Shown here in pieces: positions 26,236 to 35,905 of a stretch of 64,000 nt of DNA (its first letter is position 1; every line of letters starts with the position of its first letter). The DNA comes from Winogradskyella sp. PC-19. GTDB taxonomy: Bacteria > Bacteroidota > Bacteroidia > Flavobacteriales > Flavobacteriaceae. The notes beneath the pieces are model-generated. The model was given only the letters and a program-made list of their open reading frames with translations, had not been told where the DNA came from and made no database searches. The position numbers and the translations under genes are program-made. The stretch spans positions 2,087,145 to 2,151,144 of the forward strand of contig NZ_CP019332.1 of the NCBI RefSeq assembly GCF_002163855.1. The letters run 5' to 3'.

Positions 26236-26697
26236 CTAATCTTCTTTTTTATGTTGATTTGATTTTTGGACTAAATAGTTGAAGAAATCTTTGTCTCTTC
26301 CTTTTTCACTTGATACAGGAAAGTCTAATTCAAACTCCTTTGATTCAACGAATATATAACTGTCTTCATATAATGATTCATTATACATGACATCAAGATT
26401 AGTTATTTCACTGAATGGTATTATTGTTTTTGGATATTCCCATTCCTTATTATAAGCAACAAGATTCTTGTCAGTAACAAAGTATAATCCTTCTTTGATG
26501 TCATTAAATCCATCAGAATAAAAGTATTTTATTTTTTCATTAGAACTTAAAAGACCAAGAGTTTTAATTTCATCAATATATTTTTTTGGAACTTGACGAC
26601 CAAGGTATATATATGTTTCTGGACCATCGCAACTTGTAAGTAGGATTATAGATAGAAGTAAAGATAAAAGCTGACTTTTTTCAAAATATTTTAACAT
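26236..26697 (-). CDS. small lipoprotein of unknown function
   Basis: 153 residues. The N-terminus is a lipoprotein signal with LLTSC lipobox (mature Cys at 23). The middle (YFVTDKNLVAYNKEWEYPKTI, then IPFSEITNLDVMYNES) resembles a PH-like fold in which an input strand is followed by a conserved IPF.EI segment. I do not recognise the family. It is a single gene between two others with gaps of 70 nt or more. Confidence 0.6.
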   Translation of the reverse strand: MLKYFEKSQLLSLLLSIILLTSCDGPETYIYLGRQVPKKYIDEIKTLGLLSSNEKIKYFYSDGFNDIKEGLYFVTDKNLVAYNKEWEYPKTIIPFSEITNLDVMYNESLYEDSYIFVESKEFELDFPVSSEKGRDKDFFNYLVQKSNQHKKED

Positions 26698-26767
26698 GGT
26701 TGGAATTGATTATTTGGCTTAGTAATAATCTTGATAACTCTTATTATGGTTTTTTAAAATCTCATTT

Positions 26768-28066
26768 CTATTTCCCAAAAAACGCTTCTAAACCTTCAAA
26801 ATCATAAGGCTTAGCAATAATCTTTTTATTAGCATCTAAAACGAAATACGTTGGTGTAGCTGCTATCGCAAATGTTTGCACTAAAGGATTTTCCCATTTA
26901 CCAAGACCAATACCATGAACAAAATCAGGGTATTTTTTTATTTCTTCGGTCCAGTTTGTGGCGTCATTTTCTAATCCATAAGCAATGACTTTAGTGTTTG
27001 AGACAGAAGTTATCAAATCTTTTACTTTAGGTAATTCTTTTAAGCAATGACCGCAGCCACTACTCCAAAAGATAAGTACGTAATACTTATCGCCTTTTAG
27101 CTCAGAGAGTTTTAGTGAAGGTTTTGTTTGGATTTGAAAATCAGGAGCTAAAGCACCGACAGATGTGTTTTTGTAACTTAGTAATTGCTGTTCTAAGATT
27201 TTATTTTCTGTAGACTTTGCAATTGCTAACAAATAATTGTTAGATATGTAATTAGCCATATCATGATTTTCGCGACGTTTAAACTCTTGCCATAATAATT
27301 CTAATAACGGTGATTGTATTTTGGCATCAGTGCTTTTAATTGCTTTTGCCACGATATCAATATGTTTTTTGTAAGTGTCGTTATCTGTAGCTGCTGACAT
27401 ACCAAATACAAAACCACTAACGCGGTCAGTTATTAAACTAGAGCTTTGCAAAAACGGATTATTAAAATCTATATTTTTAAAAAAGTTAGCTTTAAGATTT
27501 TTAGAATATGTTGTTAAATCTTCATAAGCTTCAGGTGTGTAAGGTTTATTAGCTTTAATAAAGGCTTCAACCAACTTTCCTTTAGCTAAATCTTCGTAGG
27601 ATACTTGTGTTTCTCTTAGTGTTTTAAAGATAGAATTGAACGCGTTTTTATCTGTTCCGCCTTTGGTATAAAAATTACTGATGGTTTGGTTAACAACATC
27701 CATACTGTTTAGGTAAGAATCCCAAAGCTTATTTTCTGTAGACTCGGTGAAATTAACACCTTTATCCATACTAAAAGTAAAAGTAACATCTTCCTTTCCG
27801 TTGTAAACCAAGTCAAAATTATTTTCTTCTGGTGGAATGGCGTAAACAATTTTATAGATACCTGGATTGGCATTAGCATCTAGAGCTAATGTAAAATTAC
27901 CTAGGCTATCTAATTTTGCACGTTCTACATAATTAGCACCATCAGGTGTGGCTTCGTATAAAAAGGCATAGGTGTAATCTTCAGTAGGAGAAAATGTGCC
28001 ACTAATATTGTGTTGTGCAATCAATAATGTTGGTAGTAATAGAAACAGAAAGACTATCTTTTTCAT
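26768..28066 (-). CDS. TlpA-like thioredoxin-fold protein with DUF4369-type N-terminus
   Basis: 432 residues from the ATG at 28064-28066; an upstream extension begins at TTG and is rejected. Signal peptide MKKIVFLFLLLPTLLIAQ. The N-terminal domain (HNISGTFSPTEDYTYAFLYE) is the DUF4369-type beta domain seen in Bacteroidota thioredoxins. The C-terminal thioredoxin fold has the redox motif CGHC (FWSSGCGHCLKEL, around residues 336-339). It is probably a periplasmic or membrane-anchored disulfide oxidoreductase. Confidence 0.85.
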   Translation of the reverse strand: MKKIVFLFLLLPTLLIAQHNISGTFSPTEDYTYAFLYEATPDGANYVERAKLDSLGNFTLALDANANPGIYKIVYAIPPEENNFDLVYNGKEDVTFTFSMDKGVNFTESTENKLWDSYLNSMDVVNQTISNFYTKGGTDKNAFNSIFKTLRETQVSYEDLAKGKLVEAFIKANKPYTPEAYEDLTTYSKNLKANFFKNIDFNNPFLQSSSLITDRVSGFVFGMSAATDNDTYKKHIDIVAKAIKSTDAKIQSPLLELLWQEFKRRENHDMANYISNNYLLAIAKSTENKILEQQLLSYKNTSVGALAPDFQIQTKPSLKLSELKGDKYYVLIFWSSGCGHCLKELPKVKDLITSVSNTKVIAYGLENDATNWTEEIKKYPDFVHGIGLGKWENPLVQTFAIAATPTYFVLDANKKIIAKPYDFEGLEAFFGK

Positions 28067-28124
28067 GGAATTTTTTTTATAATATAACTTTGCAAGACGC
28101 AACTATCACGCCAATTTAAAACAT

Positions 28125-28988
28125 TTATTTTTTCTTAGACCTAATACTTTCAATAATTACAGTTGCTAATATTAGACTACCTCCGAAAAAAGTATTCAAT
28201 GTAGGTATTTCATTTAAGAATAAAAAAGCAATAATTATTCCAAATATTGGTTGTAAACTACCAATAATACTAGCCGTACTAGCCTTAAAATATTTAAGAC
28301 TATTTACAAACATGGTGTGCCCAATTGCGGTTGTTAATAAGGCAAGAATAATGACATACGGATATTGCGTTTTTATATTTACGGTGCTTTCAAAAAACAA
28401 TATGGGTACCAATAGTATAGCTATTATTGCTACTTGATAAAACATCAGCATTGTACTATTATACTTTTTCACTTCGCCCTTAAGAATAAGAATACGTAAG
28501 GCATAACAAAACGCAGATAACACACCGAATAACACACCTTGTAGTTGGCTGCTTTCTAGATTAAATTCTGGTGCTAAAATATATATTCCTGTAAGCACCA
28601 TTAACCCCAGAACAATATGAATTGGGTCTAGTTTTGACTTTGAAAATAATGGTTCTAAAAGCGCAATGATTACTGGAAAGGTAAATATTGAGAGCATACC
28701 AATAGCTACGTTAGATAATTTTAAGGAAATAAAATAGGTAATCCAATGTGCGCCCATTAGAACGGCGCCAATAAAAAAAGTACGTCTATCTTTTCCGTTA
28801 AGGATTTTTAGACTAATGCCCTTGTAAACACAAAATACAAGCAAAAATATAGCTGCTAAAGCTGAACGCCACCAAATGACTACAGGCGTTGGCATATCTA
28901 TAAATTTACCTAAACTGCCTGATGTACTAATAAACAGTGTCGCAACTGTTAGCCAGAACAAATGTTTAAGGTGTTTGTTTTGCTTCAT
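28125..28988 (-). CDS. EamA/DMT-family transporter
   Basis: 287 residues with about ten membrane helices and two internally similar halves, the EamA layout. The segments WWRSALAAIFLLVF, NVAIGMLSIFTFPVIIAL and SIIGSLQPIFGIIIAFL are typical. Drug/metabolite exporters of this type move small metabolites or amino acids outward. The substrate is unknown. It precedes the TlpA-like gene by about 60 nt in the same direction. Confidence 0.85.
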   Translation of the reverse strand: MKQNKHLKHLFWLTVATLFISTSGSLGKFIDMPTPVVIWWRSALAAIFLLVFCVYKGISLKILNGKDRRTFFIGAVLMGAHWITYFISLKLSNVAIGMLSIFTFPVIIALLEPLFSKSKLDPIHIVLGLMVLTGIYILAPEFNLESSQLQGVLFGVLSAFCYALRILILKGEVKKYNSTMLMFYQVAIIAILLVPILFFESTVNIKTQYPYVIILALLTTAIGHTMFVNSLKYFKASTASIIGSLQPIFGIIIAFLFLNEIPTLNTFFGGSLILATVIIESIRSKKK

Positions 28989-29028
28989 ATTATATTTTAA
29001 AGATAAATCGTATCATTTCTACAAAAAG

Positions 29029-29092
29029 AGGAATGACTGACAAGAAATCTCAATAGCATGAGATTCCTCCTCATTCTTCGTTCGGAATGACA
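29029..29092. repeat. palindromic intergenic repeat upstream of the EamA gene
   Basis: AATCTCA/TGAGATT (29046-29052 / 29059-29065, 6-nt loop) and TCATTC/GAATGA (29071-29076 / 29085-29090), with a GAGGAATGAC border at 29029-29038. It looks like the same GGAATCTC/GGAATGAC repeat family as 8771-8851. It fills most of the gap between the mfd and EamA genes. Confidence 0.55.
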
Positions 29093-29101
29093 AAAGTATT
29101 A

Positions 29102-32100
29102 TTAATTAATTTCGGAAAGTAAATTCAATGCCTGTTGGGTAGATTTCACATTTTGAAACGAAATTAATAGGCGTAATCCTTTACGAGTCTGCTTTTCTTT
29201 CATTATACATTTTGTTGCATTAGCTTGAACATATTGTAATACTCTCGAGAAATTATCACTTTGATAAAATTGACTCTGCTGGTCTTGGATAAAATAACCA
29301 ATCAGTCTACCTTGTTTCATGATTAATTTTTCTACACCAATTTCAGTAGCAATCCATTTTAATCTCACACTGTCAAATAAATCCGAAACTTGAGCTGGTA
29401 ATTCTCCAAAACGATCAATAATTTCTGATTCAAATTTTTGTAAATCTTCTTCTGTTTTTATCTCGTTAAGCTTAGTATATAGATTTAAACGCTCTGTAAT
29501 ATTATTTACATAATCGTCAGGAAAAAGCAATTCAAAATCTGTATCAATTGTAACGTCTTTGACAAATTTCTTTGGTTTACCATCATCTTTATATAAATCT
29601 GCAAACTCAGATTCTTTAAGTTCTTCAATGGCTTCATTTAAGATTTTTTGATAGGTATCAAAACCAATATCGTTGATAAATCCGCTTTGCTCACCACCCA
29701 ATAAATCGCCAGCACCTCTAATTTCTAAATCCTTCATAGCGATATTAAATCCGCTACCTAACTCTGTAAATTGTTCTAAAGCTGTGATACGTTTTCTGGC
29801 ATCAGAAGTCATAGCAGAATATTCTGGTGTTATAAAATAACATAATGCTTTTTTGTTACTTCGACCAACACGACCACGCATTTGGTGTAAGTCGCTTAAT
29901 CCAAAATTATTGGCGTTATTTATAAAAATGGTATTTGCATTAGGTACGTCTAATCCACTTTCTACGATGGTTGTACTGACCAATACATCGAAATCTCCAT
30001 TCATAAAAGCCAGCATTAACTCTTCTAGCTTTTTGCCATCTAATTGTCCGTGACCTATACCGATTTTGGCGTCTGGTACTAATCGCTGAATCATTCCAGC
30101 GACTTCTTTAATATTCTCTATTCGATTATGAATAAAAAACACTTGTCCACCACGTTGAATTTCGTAACTCACAGCATCTCTAATCGTTTCTTCACTGAAG
30201 CGAATCACATGACTCTCAATCGGATAACGGTTTGGTGGCGGTGTTGTAATCACCGATAAATCTCTAGCAGCCATTAAACTAAATTGAAGCGTACGAGGAA
30301 TTGGGGTCGCTGTCAATGTCAATACATCGACATTTTCTTTAATGGTCTTTAGCTTTTCTTTTACTGCTACTCCAAATTTTTGTTCTTCATCAACAATTAA
30401 TAATCCTAAGTCTTTAAATTTTACATTTTTGTTAGCGAGTTGATGTGTGCCTATAATAATATCTACACTTCCTTTTTCAAGACCTTCTAATGTTTCGCGT
30501 TTTTGTTTGGCAGTTCTAAAACGGTTAACGTAATCTACTGTAACAGGAAAATCTTTTAAACGTTCTTTAAATGTTCTCGAATGTTGATAAGCCAAAATCG
30601 TTGTAGGTACTAAAACAGCGACTTGTTTTCCGTTATCTACAGCTTTAAAAGCTGCTCTGATAGCAACCTCTGTTTTACCAAAACCTACATCACCACAAAT
30701 TAGTCTGTCCATTGGGCGTTCACTTTCCATATCTGCTTTAATATCTTCTGTAGAGCTGACTTGGTCTGGTGTGTCTTCATAAATAAAAGAAGCTTCTAGC
30801 TCGTGCTGCATGTTACTGTCCGGAGCATACTGAAATCCCTTTTTTAATTTACGTTTAGCATATAATTTTATGAGATTGAAGGCAATCTCTTTAACACGTG
30901 ATTTGGTTTTTTGCTTAAGTGTTTTCCAAGCTTTACTACCTAACTTGTATACTTTTGGCGGTTTACCATCTTTACCATTAAACTTAGTGATTTTGTGGAG
31001 CGAGTGGATGCTTAAATACAAAACATCACGCTCTCCATAAACTAGCTTTATAGCTTCTTGTTTTTTGCCTTCGACATCAATTTTTTTAAGCCCACCAAAC
31101 TTACCAATACCATGGTCTATGTGTGTGACATAATCGCCAATTTCGAGATTAGTCAACTCTTTCAAAGTAATGGCTTGCTTTTTGGCGTAGCCATTTTTAA
31201 GATGAAATTTGTGATAACGGTCAAAAATCTGATGGTCTGTATACACCGCAATTTTTTGTTCAGTATCTATAAAACCTTGATATAGTGAAAGTACAACGGT
31301 TTTGTAATGCACTTCTTTTTCGGCATCATCAAAAATATCATGAAAACGTTTGGCTTGTTGCTCACTTACACAAGCAATGTAGTTTGTTATACCATCTTCA
31401 TGATTGTTATTTAAATCGTCAATTAGAAGATTAAATTGCTTGTTGAATGATGGTTGAGGTTTTGTGTTAAAAGTAATTATCTCATCTCTGTCTAAGGTTG
31501 AAGCTCCAAATTCAACTGTTGTATATTCCAAAAACTGACGCTTCAATAATTCCGAATTACAGAATAATTCATCCGGAGAAGCATGTTTGATATCTTCAGA
31601 AAGTGCTGCAAAAGCTTCAACGGCTTTTTCATAAAAAGTATCAATTCTTGAAAATAATAAAGATGAGTTTTTAGAAAAAACAACCGTTTTGGATGAGATA
31701 TATTTTAAGAAGCTTTCGCGTTTTTCTTCAATAAATTTATTTGCAACGTTTGGGATGATGCTCACCTTTTTGATGCGTTCAGTAGATAATTGGGTTTCGA
31801 CATCAAAGGTTCTAATACTATCTACTTCATCTCCGAAAAATTCAATTCTGTAAGGTTCGTCGTGTGAAAATGAAAAGACATCTACAATACCACCACGAAC
31901 AGAAAAATCACCAGGTTCTGTTACAAAATCAACACGTTTAAACTTATATTCGAACAGTACCTCATTAACAAAATCAATACTTAAATCGTTCCCAACTGCG
32001 ACCTTTAAAGTGTTTTTTTCAAGCTCCTTTTTAGTAACTACTTTTTCAAATAATGCATCTGGATATGTGACAATTATTGCTGGTTTTTTTCTGGAATTTA

Positions 32101-32434
32101 TTCGATTTAAAACCTCGGCTCGTAATAGTACATTAGCGTTATTAGTTTCTTCAATCTGGTAAGGTCTACGATAACTTCCAGGATAAAAAAGTACGTCCTT
32201 ATCGTTAATGAGTTGCTCTAAATCGTTAAGATAATATGCAGCTTCTTCTTTATCATCAAAAACTAATAAAAAAGGTTTATCAGTAGTTTTAAAAACTTCA
32301 GAAATTACTATCGATAACGATGAGCCAACTAAGCCTTTTAAGTGCGTGTTTCCTTCAGATTTGGCAATAGCTATTTGCAGATTTTGTGTTTGCAAAGTCT
32401 GTATATAGGTTTGGGTAATTGTGGTTTTACTCAA
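29102..32434 (-). CDS. mfd: transcription-repair coupling factor
   Basis: 1110 residues. Order of domains: UvrB-like N-terminal region (to about 330), RNA-polymerase-interacting CarD-like domain (about 433-451: GDYVTHIDHGIGKFGG), helicase domain with Walker A CGDVGFGKT (around 575-583) and Walker B VDEEQKF, helicase C-terminal domain (STTIVESGLDVPNANT, QMRGRVGRS), and the C-terminal TRCF domain. It removes stalled RNA polymerase and recruits UvrA. It is divergent from the terB-like gene. Confidence 0.95.
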   Translation of the reverse strand: MSKTTITQTYIQTLQTQNLQIAIAKSEGNTHLKGLVGSSLSIVISEVFKTTDKPFLLVFDDKEEAAYYLNDLEQLINDKDVLFYPGSYRRPYQIEETNNANVLLRAEVLNRINSRKKPAIIVTYPDALFEKVVTKKELEKNTLKVAVGNDLSIDFVNEVLFEYKFKRVDFVTEPGDFSVRGGIVDVFSFSHDEPYRIEFFGDEVDSIRTFDVETQLSTERIKKVSIIPNVANKFIEEKRESFLKYISSKTVVFSKNSSLLFSRIDTFYEKAVEAFAALSEDIKHASPDELFCNSELLKRQFLEYTTVEFGASTLDRDEIITFNTKPQPSFNKQFNLLIDDLNNNHEDGITNYIACVSEQQAKRFHDIFDDAEKEVHYKTVVLSLYQGFIDTEQKIAVYTDHQIFDRYHKFHLKNGYAKKQAITLKELTNLEIGDYVTHIDHGIGKFGGLKKIDVEGKKQEAIKLVYGERDVLYLSIHSLHKITKFNGKDGKPPKVYKLGSKAWKTLKQKTKSRVKEIAFNLIKLYAKRKLKKGFQYAPDSNMQHELEASFIYEDTPDQVSSTEDIKADMESERPMDRLICGDVGFGKTEVAIRAAFKAVDNGKQVAVLVPTTILAYQHSRTFKERLKDFPVTVDYVNRFRTAKQKRETLEGLEKGSVDIIIGTHQLANKNVKFKDLGLLIVDEEQKFGVAVKEKLKTIKENVDVLTLTATPIPRTLQFSLMAARDLSVITTPPPNRYPIESHVIRFSEETIRDAVSYEIQRGGQVFFIHNRIENIKEVAGMIQRLVPDAKIGIGHGQLDGKKLEELMLAFMNGDFDVLVSTTIVESGLDVPNANTIFINNANNFGLSDLHQMRGRVGRSNKKALCYFITPEYSAMTSDARKRITALEQFTELGSGFNIAMKDLEIRGAGDLLGGEQSGFINDIGFDTYQKILNEAIEELKESEFADLYKDDGKPKKFVKDVTIDTDFELLFPDDYVNNITERLNLYTKLNEIKTEEDLQKFESEIIDRFGELPAQVSDLFDSVRLKWIATEIGVEKLIMKQGRLIGYFIQDQQSQFYQSDNFSRVLQYVQANATKCIMKEKQTRKGLRLLISFQNVKSTQQALNLLSEIN

Positions 32435-32453
32435 TGGCCTTATTTTAAGATTG

Positions 32454-32461
32454 CAAATATA
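32454..32461 (-). promoter_or_regulatory. -7 box of the mfd promoter
   Basis: On the minus strand TATATTTG followed by C, an exact TAnnTTTGC match, 19 nt before the mfd ATG. A -33 TTG is not evident. Confidence 0.55.
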
Positions 32462-32504
32462 AAATATTTTGATGCTTTATATATCAGAAATCTTTTATTA
32501 GAAT

Positions 32505-32512
32505 TATATTTG
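32505..32512 (+). promoter_or_regulatory. -7 box of the terB-like gene promoter
   Basis: TATATTTG, an exact TAnnTTTG match, 27 nt before the terB-like ATG. It mirrors the mfd -7 box 43 nt away on the other strand, so this is a compact divergent promoter. Confidence 0.55.
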
Positions 32513-32539
32513 TGGCGACTAAAAAAAACAATAATATAT

Positions 32540-32971
32540 ATGTCATTTTCAGATTTATTCGAAAGCGGATTTCAAAAGCGTAATCAAGACCATTTTGCAG
32601 CAATTGTTAGAGTAGCAATGAGTGATGGTATTATTAATGATGCTGAAAAAGAATTCTTGGACCGCTTAGCTACGCGTTTAGATATTACAGAGCAGGATTA
32701 CAAGGAAATCTTAAAGGATTATAACTCTCACCCAATAAATGCACCACATTCATATGATACACGTTTAGAGCGTTTGTATGATTTAGCACGCATGGTTTGG
32801 GCAGACCATATCGAAGGACCAAATCAAGTTAGTTTATTAGAAAAGTTATCTATAGGCTTAGGTTTTAACCAAGATAATGTAAAGTATATTGCTGATAAGG
32901 CATTAACACTTGTGCATTATGAGGTTGATTTAGAGGAATTTACAAATAAAATGAAAACAATGAATCAGTAA
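32540..32971 (+). CDS. TerB-family tellurite-resistance-like protein
   Basis: 143 residues from the ATG at 32540; a longer frame to 32342 runs across mfd and the promoter and is rejected. All-helical: RNQDHFAAIVRVAMSDGIINDAEKEFL (read in pieces) is the classical TerB helix pair with acidic metal-binding residues, followed by LYDLARMVWADHI. TerB domains bind divalent metals and occur in stress-response and tellurite-resistance contexts. Here no other ter genes are present, so a general metal-binding or signalling role is more likely. It is convergent with fbp. Confidence 0.78.
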   Translation: MSFSDLFESGFQKRNQDHFAAIVRVAMSDGIINDAEKEFLDRLATRLDITEQDYKEILKDYNSHPINAPHSYDTRLERLYDLARMVWADHIEGPNQVSLLEKLSIGLGFNQDNVKYIADKALTLVHYEVDLEEFTNKMKTMNQ

Positions 32972-32997
32972 ATTAAAAGATTCATTTTTTAGATATA

Positions 32998-33027
32998 AAA
33001 GCGAGCAGAGATGTTCGCTTTTTTTAT
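32998..33027. terminator. bidirectional terminator between the terB-like gene and fbp
   Basis: AAAGCGAGCA (32998-33007) pairs with TGTTCGCTTT (33012-33021), 10 bp with one G-U, loop GAGA, then a seven-T run; on the other strand A-richness is weaker. Confidence 0.8.
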
Positions 33028-34028
33028 GCGTTACGCATAAACTCTTTTGCCTTTTCTACCATGTTTTTGCTGCCGCAAATAAAAGGTACACGCTCATGAA
33101 GTTCGGTTGGTACAATATCCATAATTCTTGTAAAACCGTCACTCGCTTTTCCGTTTGCTTGTTCAGCGATAAATGCCATTGGATTACATTCGTAAAGTAA
33201 ACGTAATTTTCCTTTTGCCGCCATTGAGCTTTTAGGGTACATATATATACCGCCTTTTATCATATTACGATGAAAATCCGAAACTAAAGACCCAATATAT
33301 CGAGACGTGTAAGGTCGGTCACCTTCTTCCATTTGACAATACTTTATATAATCTTTTATGCCTTTTGGGAAGTGAATATAGTTACCTTCATTGACAGAAT
33401 AGATATTACCATCTTCAGGAAATTGCATATCTGGATGTGATAAGTAAAAAGTACCAATTGCAGGGTTTAGCGTAAATCCATTAACACCATGACCAGTAGT
33501 ATAGACTAACATTGTCGATGTACCATAAACAACGTAACCTGCAGCGACTTGTTTATTTCCTTTTTGTAAAAAATCCGCAATAGTAACAGGCGTTCCAACA
33601 GGCGTTACACGTCTGTAAATCGAAAAAATAGTACCTACAGAAACATTGACATCAATATTAGATGAACCATCAAGCGGATCGATTAAAACGACATATTTGT
33701 TCTGATGATTTTCATCTTGACTATTAATAGCAATAAAATCATCCTCTTCTTCACTTGCAATACCACAAACAATATTTCTTTTGGTCATGGTTTTTATGAA
33801 AGTATCATTAGCGTATACATCTAATTTCTGTTGGTTTTCACCCTGAATATTTGTGTCACCAGCATTACCGATAATATCTACTAATCCAGCTTGGTTTACT
33901 TCATAGTTGACCACTTTAGCTGCTAAACGAATAGAATTTATAAGACGTGATAACTCTCCGGAAGTATATTTAAAAGACGATTGATTTTCGATAATAAACT
34001 CACCTAAGGTCTGATTGCGATGCGACAT
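33024..34028 (-). CDS. fbp: class I fructose-1,6-bisphosphatase
   Basis: 334 residues from the ATG at 34026-34028; an upstream TTG frame (34058) is rejected because the conserved N-terminus is [12 protein letters not shown]. Metal and substrate motifs: [22 protein letters not shown] (metal ligands Asp and Glu), GGIYMYP and [16 protein letters not shown]. It dephosphorylates fructose 1,6-bisphosphate in gluconeogenesis. It is divergent from the GNAT gene. Confidence 0.95.
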   Translation of the reverse strand: MSHRNQTLGEFIIENQSSFKYTSGELSRLINSIRLAAKVVNYEVNQAGLVDIIGNAGDTNIQGENQQKLDVYANDTFIKTMTKRNIVCGIASEEEDDFIAINSQDENHQNKYVVLIDPLDGSSNIDVNVSVGTIFSIYRRVTPVGTPVTIADFLQKGNKQVAAGYVVYGTSTMLVYTTGHGVNGFTLNPAIGTFYLSHPDMQFPEDGNIYSVNEGNYIHFPKGIKDYIKYCQMEEGDRPYTSRYIGSLVSDFHRNMIKGGIYMYPKSSMAAKGKLRLLYECNPMAFIAEQANGKASDGFTRIMDIVPTELHERVPFICGSKNMVEKAKEFMRNA

Positions 34029-34080
34029 GTATGAAGAAATTGATTTAATTCGAAACAAATATCGTATAATTTAACCAACT

Positions 34081-34096
34081 ATAACGTTTTCGTTAT
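34081..34096. other. perfect 6-bp palindrome in the fbp/GNAT divergent gap
   Basis: ATAACG, TTTT, CGTTAT. It is 53 nt from the fbp start and 61 nt from the GNAT start. It could be an operator; no regulator is evident. Confidence 0.3.
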
Positions 34097-34129
34097 GTAA
34101 ATAAATTAAAAACTAAAGCGACTTTGAGT

Positions 34130-34137
34130 TATATTTG
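34130..34137 (+). promoter_or_regulatory. -7 box upstream of the GNAT/aspartate kinase genes
   Basis: TATATTTG, an exact match, 20 nt before the GNAT ATG. No clear -33 TTG. Confidence 0.45.
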
Positions 34138-34156
34138 AAAAACCTATTTATACAAT

Positions 34157-34633
34157 ATGAATCAACCAAGATTAGCAACAAAAGAAGACATGTCAAGAGT
34201 TTATGAACTCATTAAAGAATTGGCAATTTTCGAAAAAGAACCTGATGCAGTCGAAGTTACCGTTAATCAACTTATTGAAGATGGATTTGGTGATGAACCC
34301 AAATTTGTTTGTTTTGTAGTTGAGATTGACGATAAAGTCGAAGGTCTGGCTCTTATTTATACAAGATATTCCACTTGGAAAGGCGAAGTTATTCATCTTG
34401 AAGATTTAATTGTATCTCAAGCTTTAAGAGGAAAAGGACTTGGCACTGTTTTACTTGATGAAGTCGTAAAATATGGAAAACAAAAAGGCGTAAAACGCAT
34501 TAGTTGGGAAGTGTTGGATTGGAATGAGTCAGCAATCGAATTTTATGAAAAGAAAGGCGCTAATGTTATGAGAGATTGGGATGTAGTACAAATGGATAGT
34601 GCAGCTATTGATAAATATATAAGTAAATTATAA
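34157..34633 (+). CDS. GNAT family N-acetyltransferase
   Basis: 158 residues. GNAT core: ATKEDMSRVYELIKELA at the start, the beta4-alpha3 acetyl-CoA loop LRGKGLGTVLLDEVV, and a late WNESAIEFYEKKGA. This resembles diamine N-acetyltransferase-type enzymes; the substrate is not known. Its stop abuts the GTG start of the aspartate kinase gene (no gap), so the two are co-translated. Confidence 0.85.
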   Translation: MNQPRLATKEDMSRVYELIKELAIFEKEPDAVEVTVNQLIEDGFGDEPKFVCFVVEIDDKVEGLALIYTRYSTWKGEVIHLEDLIVSQALRGKGLGTVLLDEVVKYGKQKGVKRISWEVLDWNESAIEFYEKKGANVMRDWDVVQMDSAAIDKYISKL

Positions 34634-35884
34634 GTGAAAGTTTTCAAATTTGGTGGGGCATCGGTAAAAGATGCAGAAGGTGTAAAAAACGTAGCTACGG
34701 TTCTAAAAACAGTAGGTTATGATAATACACTTGTTGTGGTTTCTGCAATGGGAAAAACCACTAACGCTATGGAATTAGTCATCAAAAACTACTTTGAAAA
34801 TAAAGCTGAATTACAAAGTGCTTTACTAGACGTTAAGAAGTTTCATAATCAAATTTTATTAGACCTTTTTGACAATGAAAGACACCCAGTTTTTGCTAGT
34901 GTAAAACGACTGTTTTCAGAACTTGATGCATTTTTAAAAATCAACAAATCTCCGGACTATAATTTTGTTTACGATCAATCGATTGGCTATGGCGAGTTAA
35001 TTTCGACAACAATAATTAGTTATTATCTTAATGAAATTGGCTTAAAAAATAATTGGTTAGATGTACGTTCATTTATAAAAACCGATAATTATTACAGACG
35101 TGCTAATGTAAATTGGGAAGAAACACAAAGCAAAATTATAAAGAATTTTGATACTACCATTTTAAATATTACTCAAGGCTTTTTAGGAAGTGATTCTAAC
35201 AATTTTACGACCACATTAGGACGAGAAGGTAGTGACTACACAGCTGCTATTTTTGCATATTGTTTAAATGCAACAAGTGTAACTATCTGGAAAGATGTGC
35301 CTGGTGTTTTAAATGCCGACCCACGTTATTTTGAAAACGCGCAATTGCTCAATCAAATATCCTACAGAGAAACAATTGAGTTGGCTTTTTATGGCGCTTC
35401 TGTGATTCATCCAAAAACGCTTCAACCATTACAACGTAAGGAAATTCCATTGTTTGTAAAATCATTTTTAAATCCTGAAGTAGATGGTACTAGTGTCAGC
35501 AAAGGCAAAACATTAACTCCAGAAATTCCATGTTTTATTGTGAAGAAAAATCAAGTTTTAATTTCATTATCATCCTTAGATTTTTCATATATAGTTGAAG
35601 AAAATATAAGTGAAATTTTTAGTCTTTTGCATTTATATAAAATGAAGGTAGATGTGATTCAGAATTCGGCGATTAGTTTTTCGGTGTGTTTAGAAAACAC
35701 TTATAATAATCTTGAAAAATTGCTTCAACATCTTAAAGCAAAATTTAATGTAACATGCCACAAAAACGTAAATCTATATACTATTAGGCATTTTACTGAT
35801 GAGGCGATTTCAACTCTAGAAAAAGATAAAACCGTGTTGCTTAAACAATTAACCCAAGAAACCGTTCAGATAGTAACTACCTAA
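34634..35884 (+). CDS. aspartate kinase (monofunctional)
   Basis: 416 residues with a GTG start that directly follows the GNAT stop. Motifs: KVFKFGGASVKDAEG (nucleotide-binding loop), TTLGREGSDYTAAIFAYCL and VWK-like IWKDVPGVLNADP. The C-terminal part (about 300-416) has ACT-like character, usual for lysine or threonine feedback. It phosphorylates aspartate, the first step to lysine, methionine and threonine. Neighbours are not from that pathway, but the GNAT/aspartate kinase adjacency is tight. Confidence 0.88.
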   Translation: MKVFKFGGASVKDAEGVKNVATVLKTVGYDNTLVVVSAMGKTTNAMELVIKNYFENKAELQSALLDVKKFHNQILLDLFDNERHPVFASVKRLFSELDAFLKINKSPDYNFVYDQSIGYGELISTTIISYYLNEIGLKNNWLDVRSFIKTDNYYRRANVNWEETQSKIIKNFDTTILNITQGFLGSDSNNFTTTLGREGSDYTAAIFAYCLNATSVTIWKDVPGVLNADPRYFENAQLLNQISYRETIELAFYGASVIHPKTLQPLQRKEIPLFVKSFLNPEVDGTSVSKGKTLTPEIPCFIVKKNQVLISLSSLDFSYIVEENISEIFSLLHLYKMKVDVIQNSAISFSVCLENTYNNLEKLLQHLKAKFNVTCHKNVNLYTIRHFTDEAISTLEKDKTVLLKQLTQETVQIVTT

Positions 35885-35905
35885 ACATTTACTACATTTG
35901 CTTAT

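Noticed and set aside
28085..28092. Exact TAACTTTG promoter box on the plus strand
   Set aside because: No plus-strand gene lies downstream before mfd; it would only give antisense RNA over the EamA gene. Probably chance.
32342..32539. 66-codon extension of the TerB-like gene
   Set aside because: It runs over the start of mfd on the other strand and both -7 boxes; the clean ATG is at 32540.
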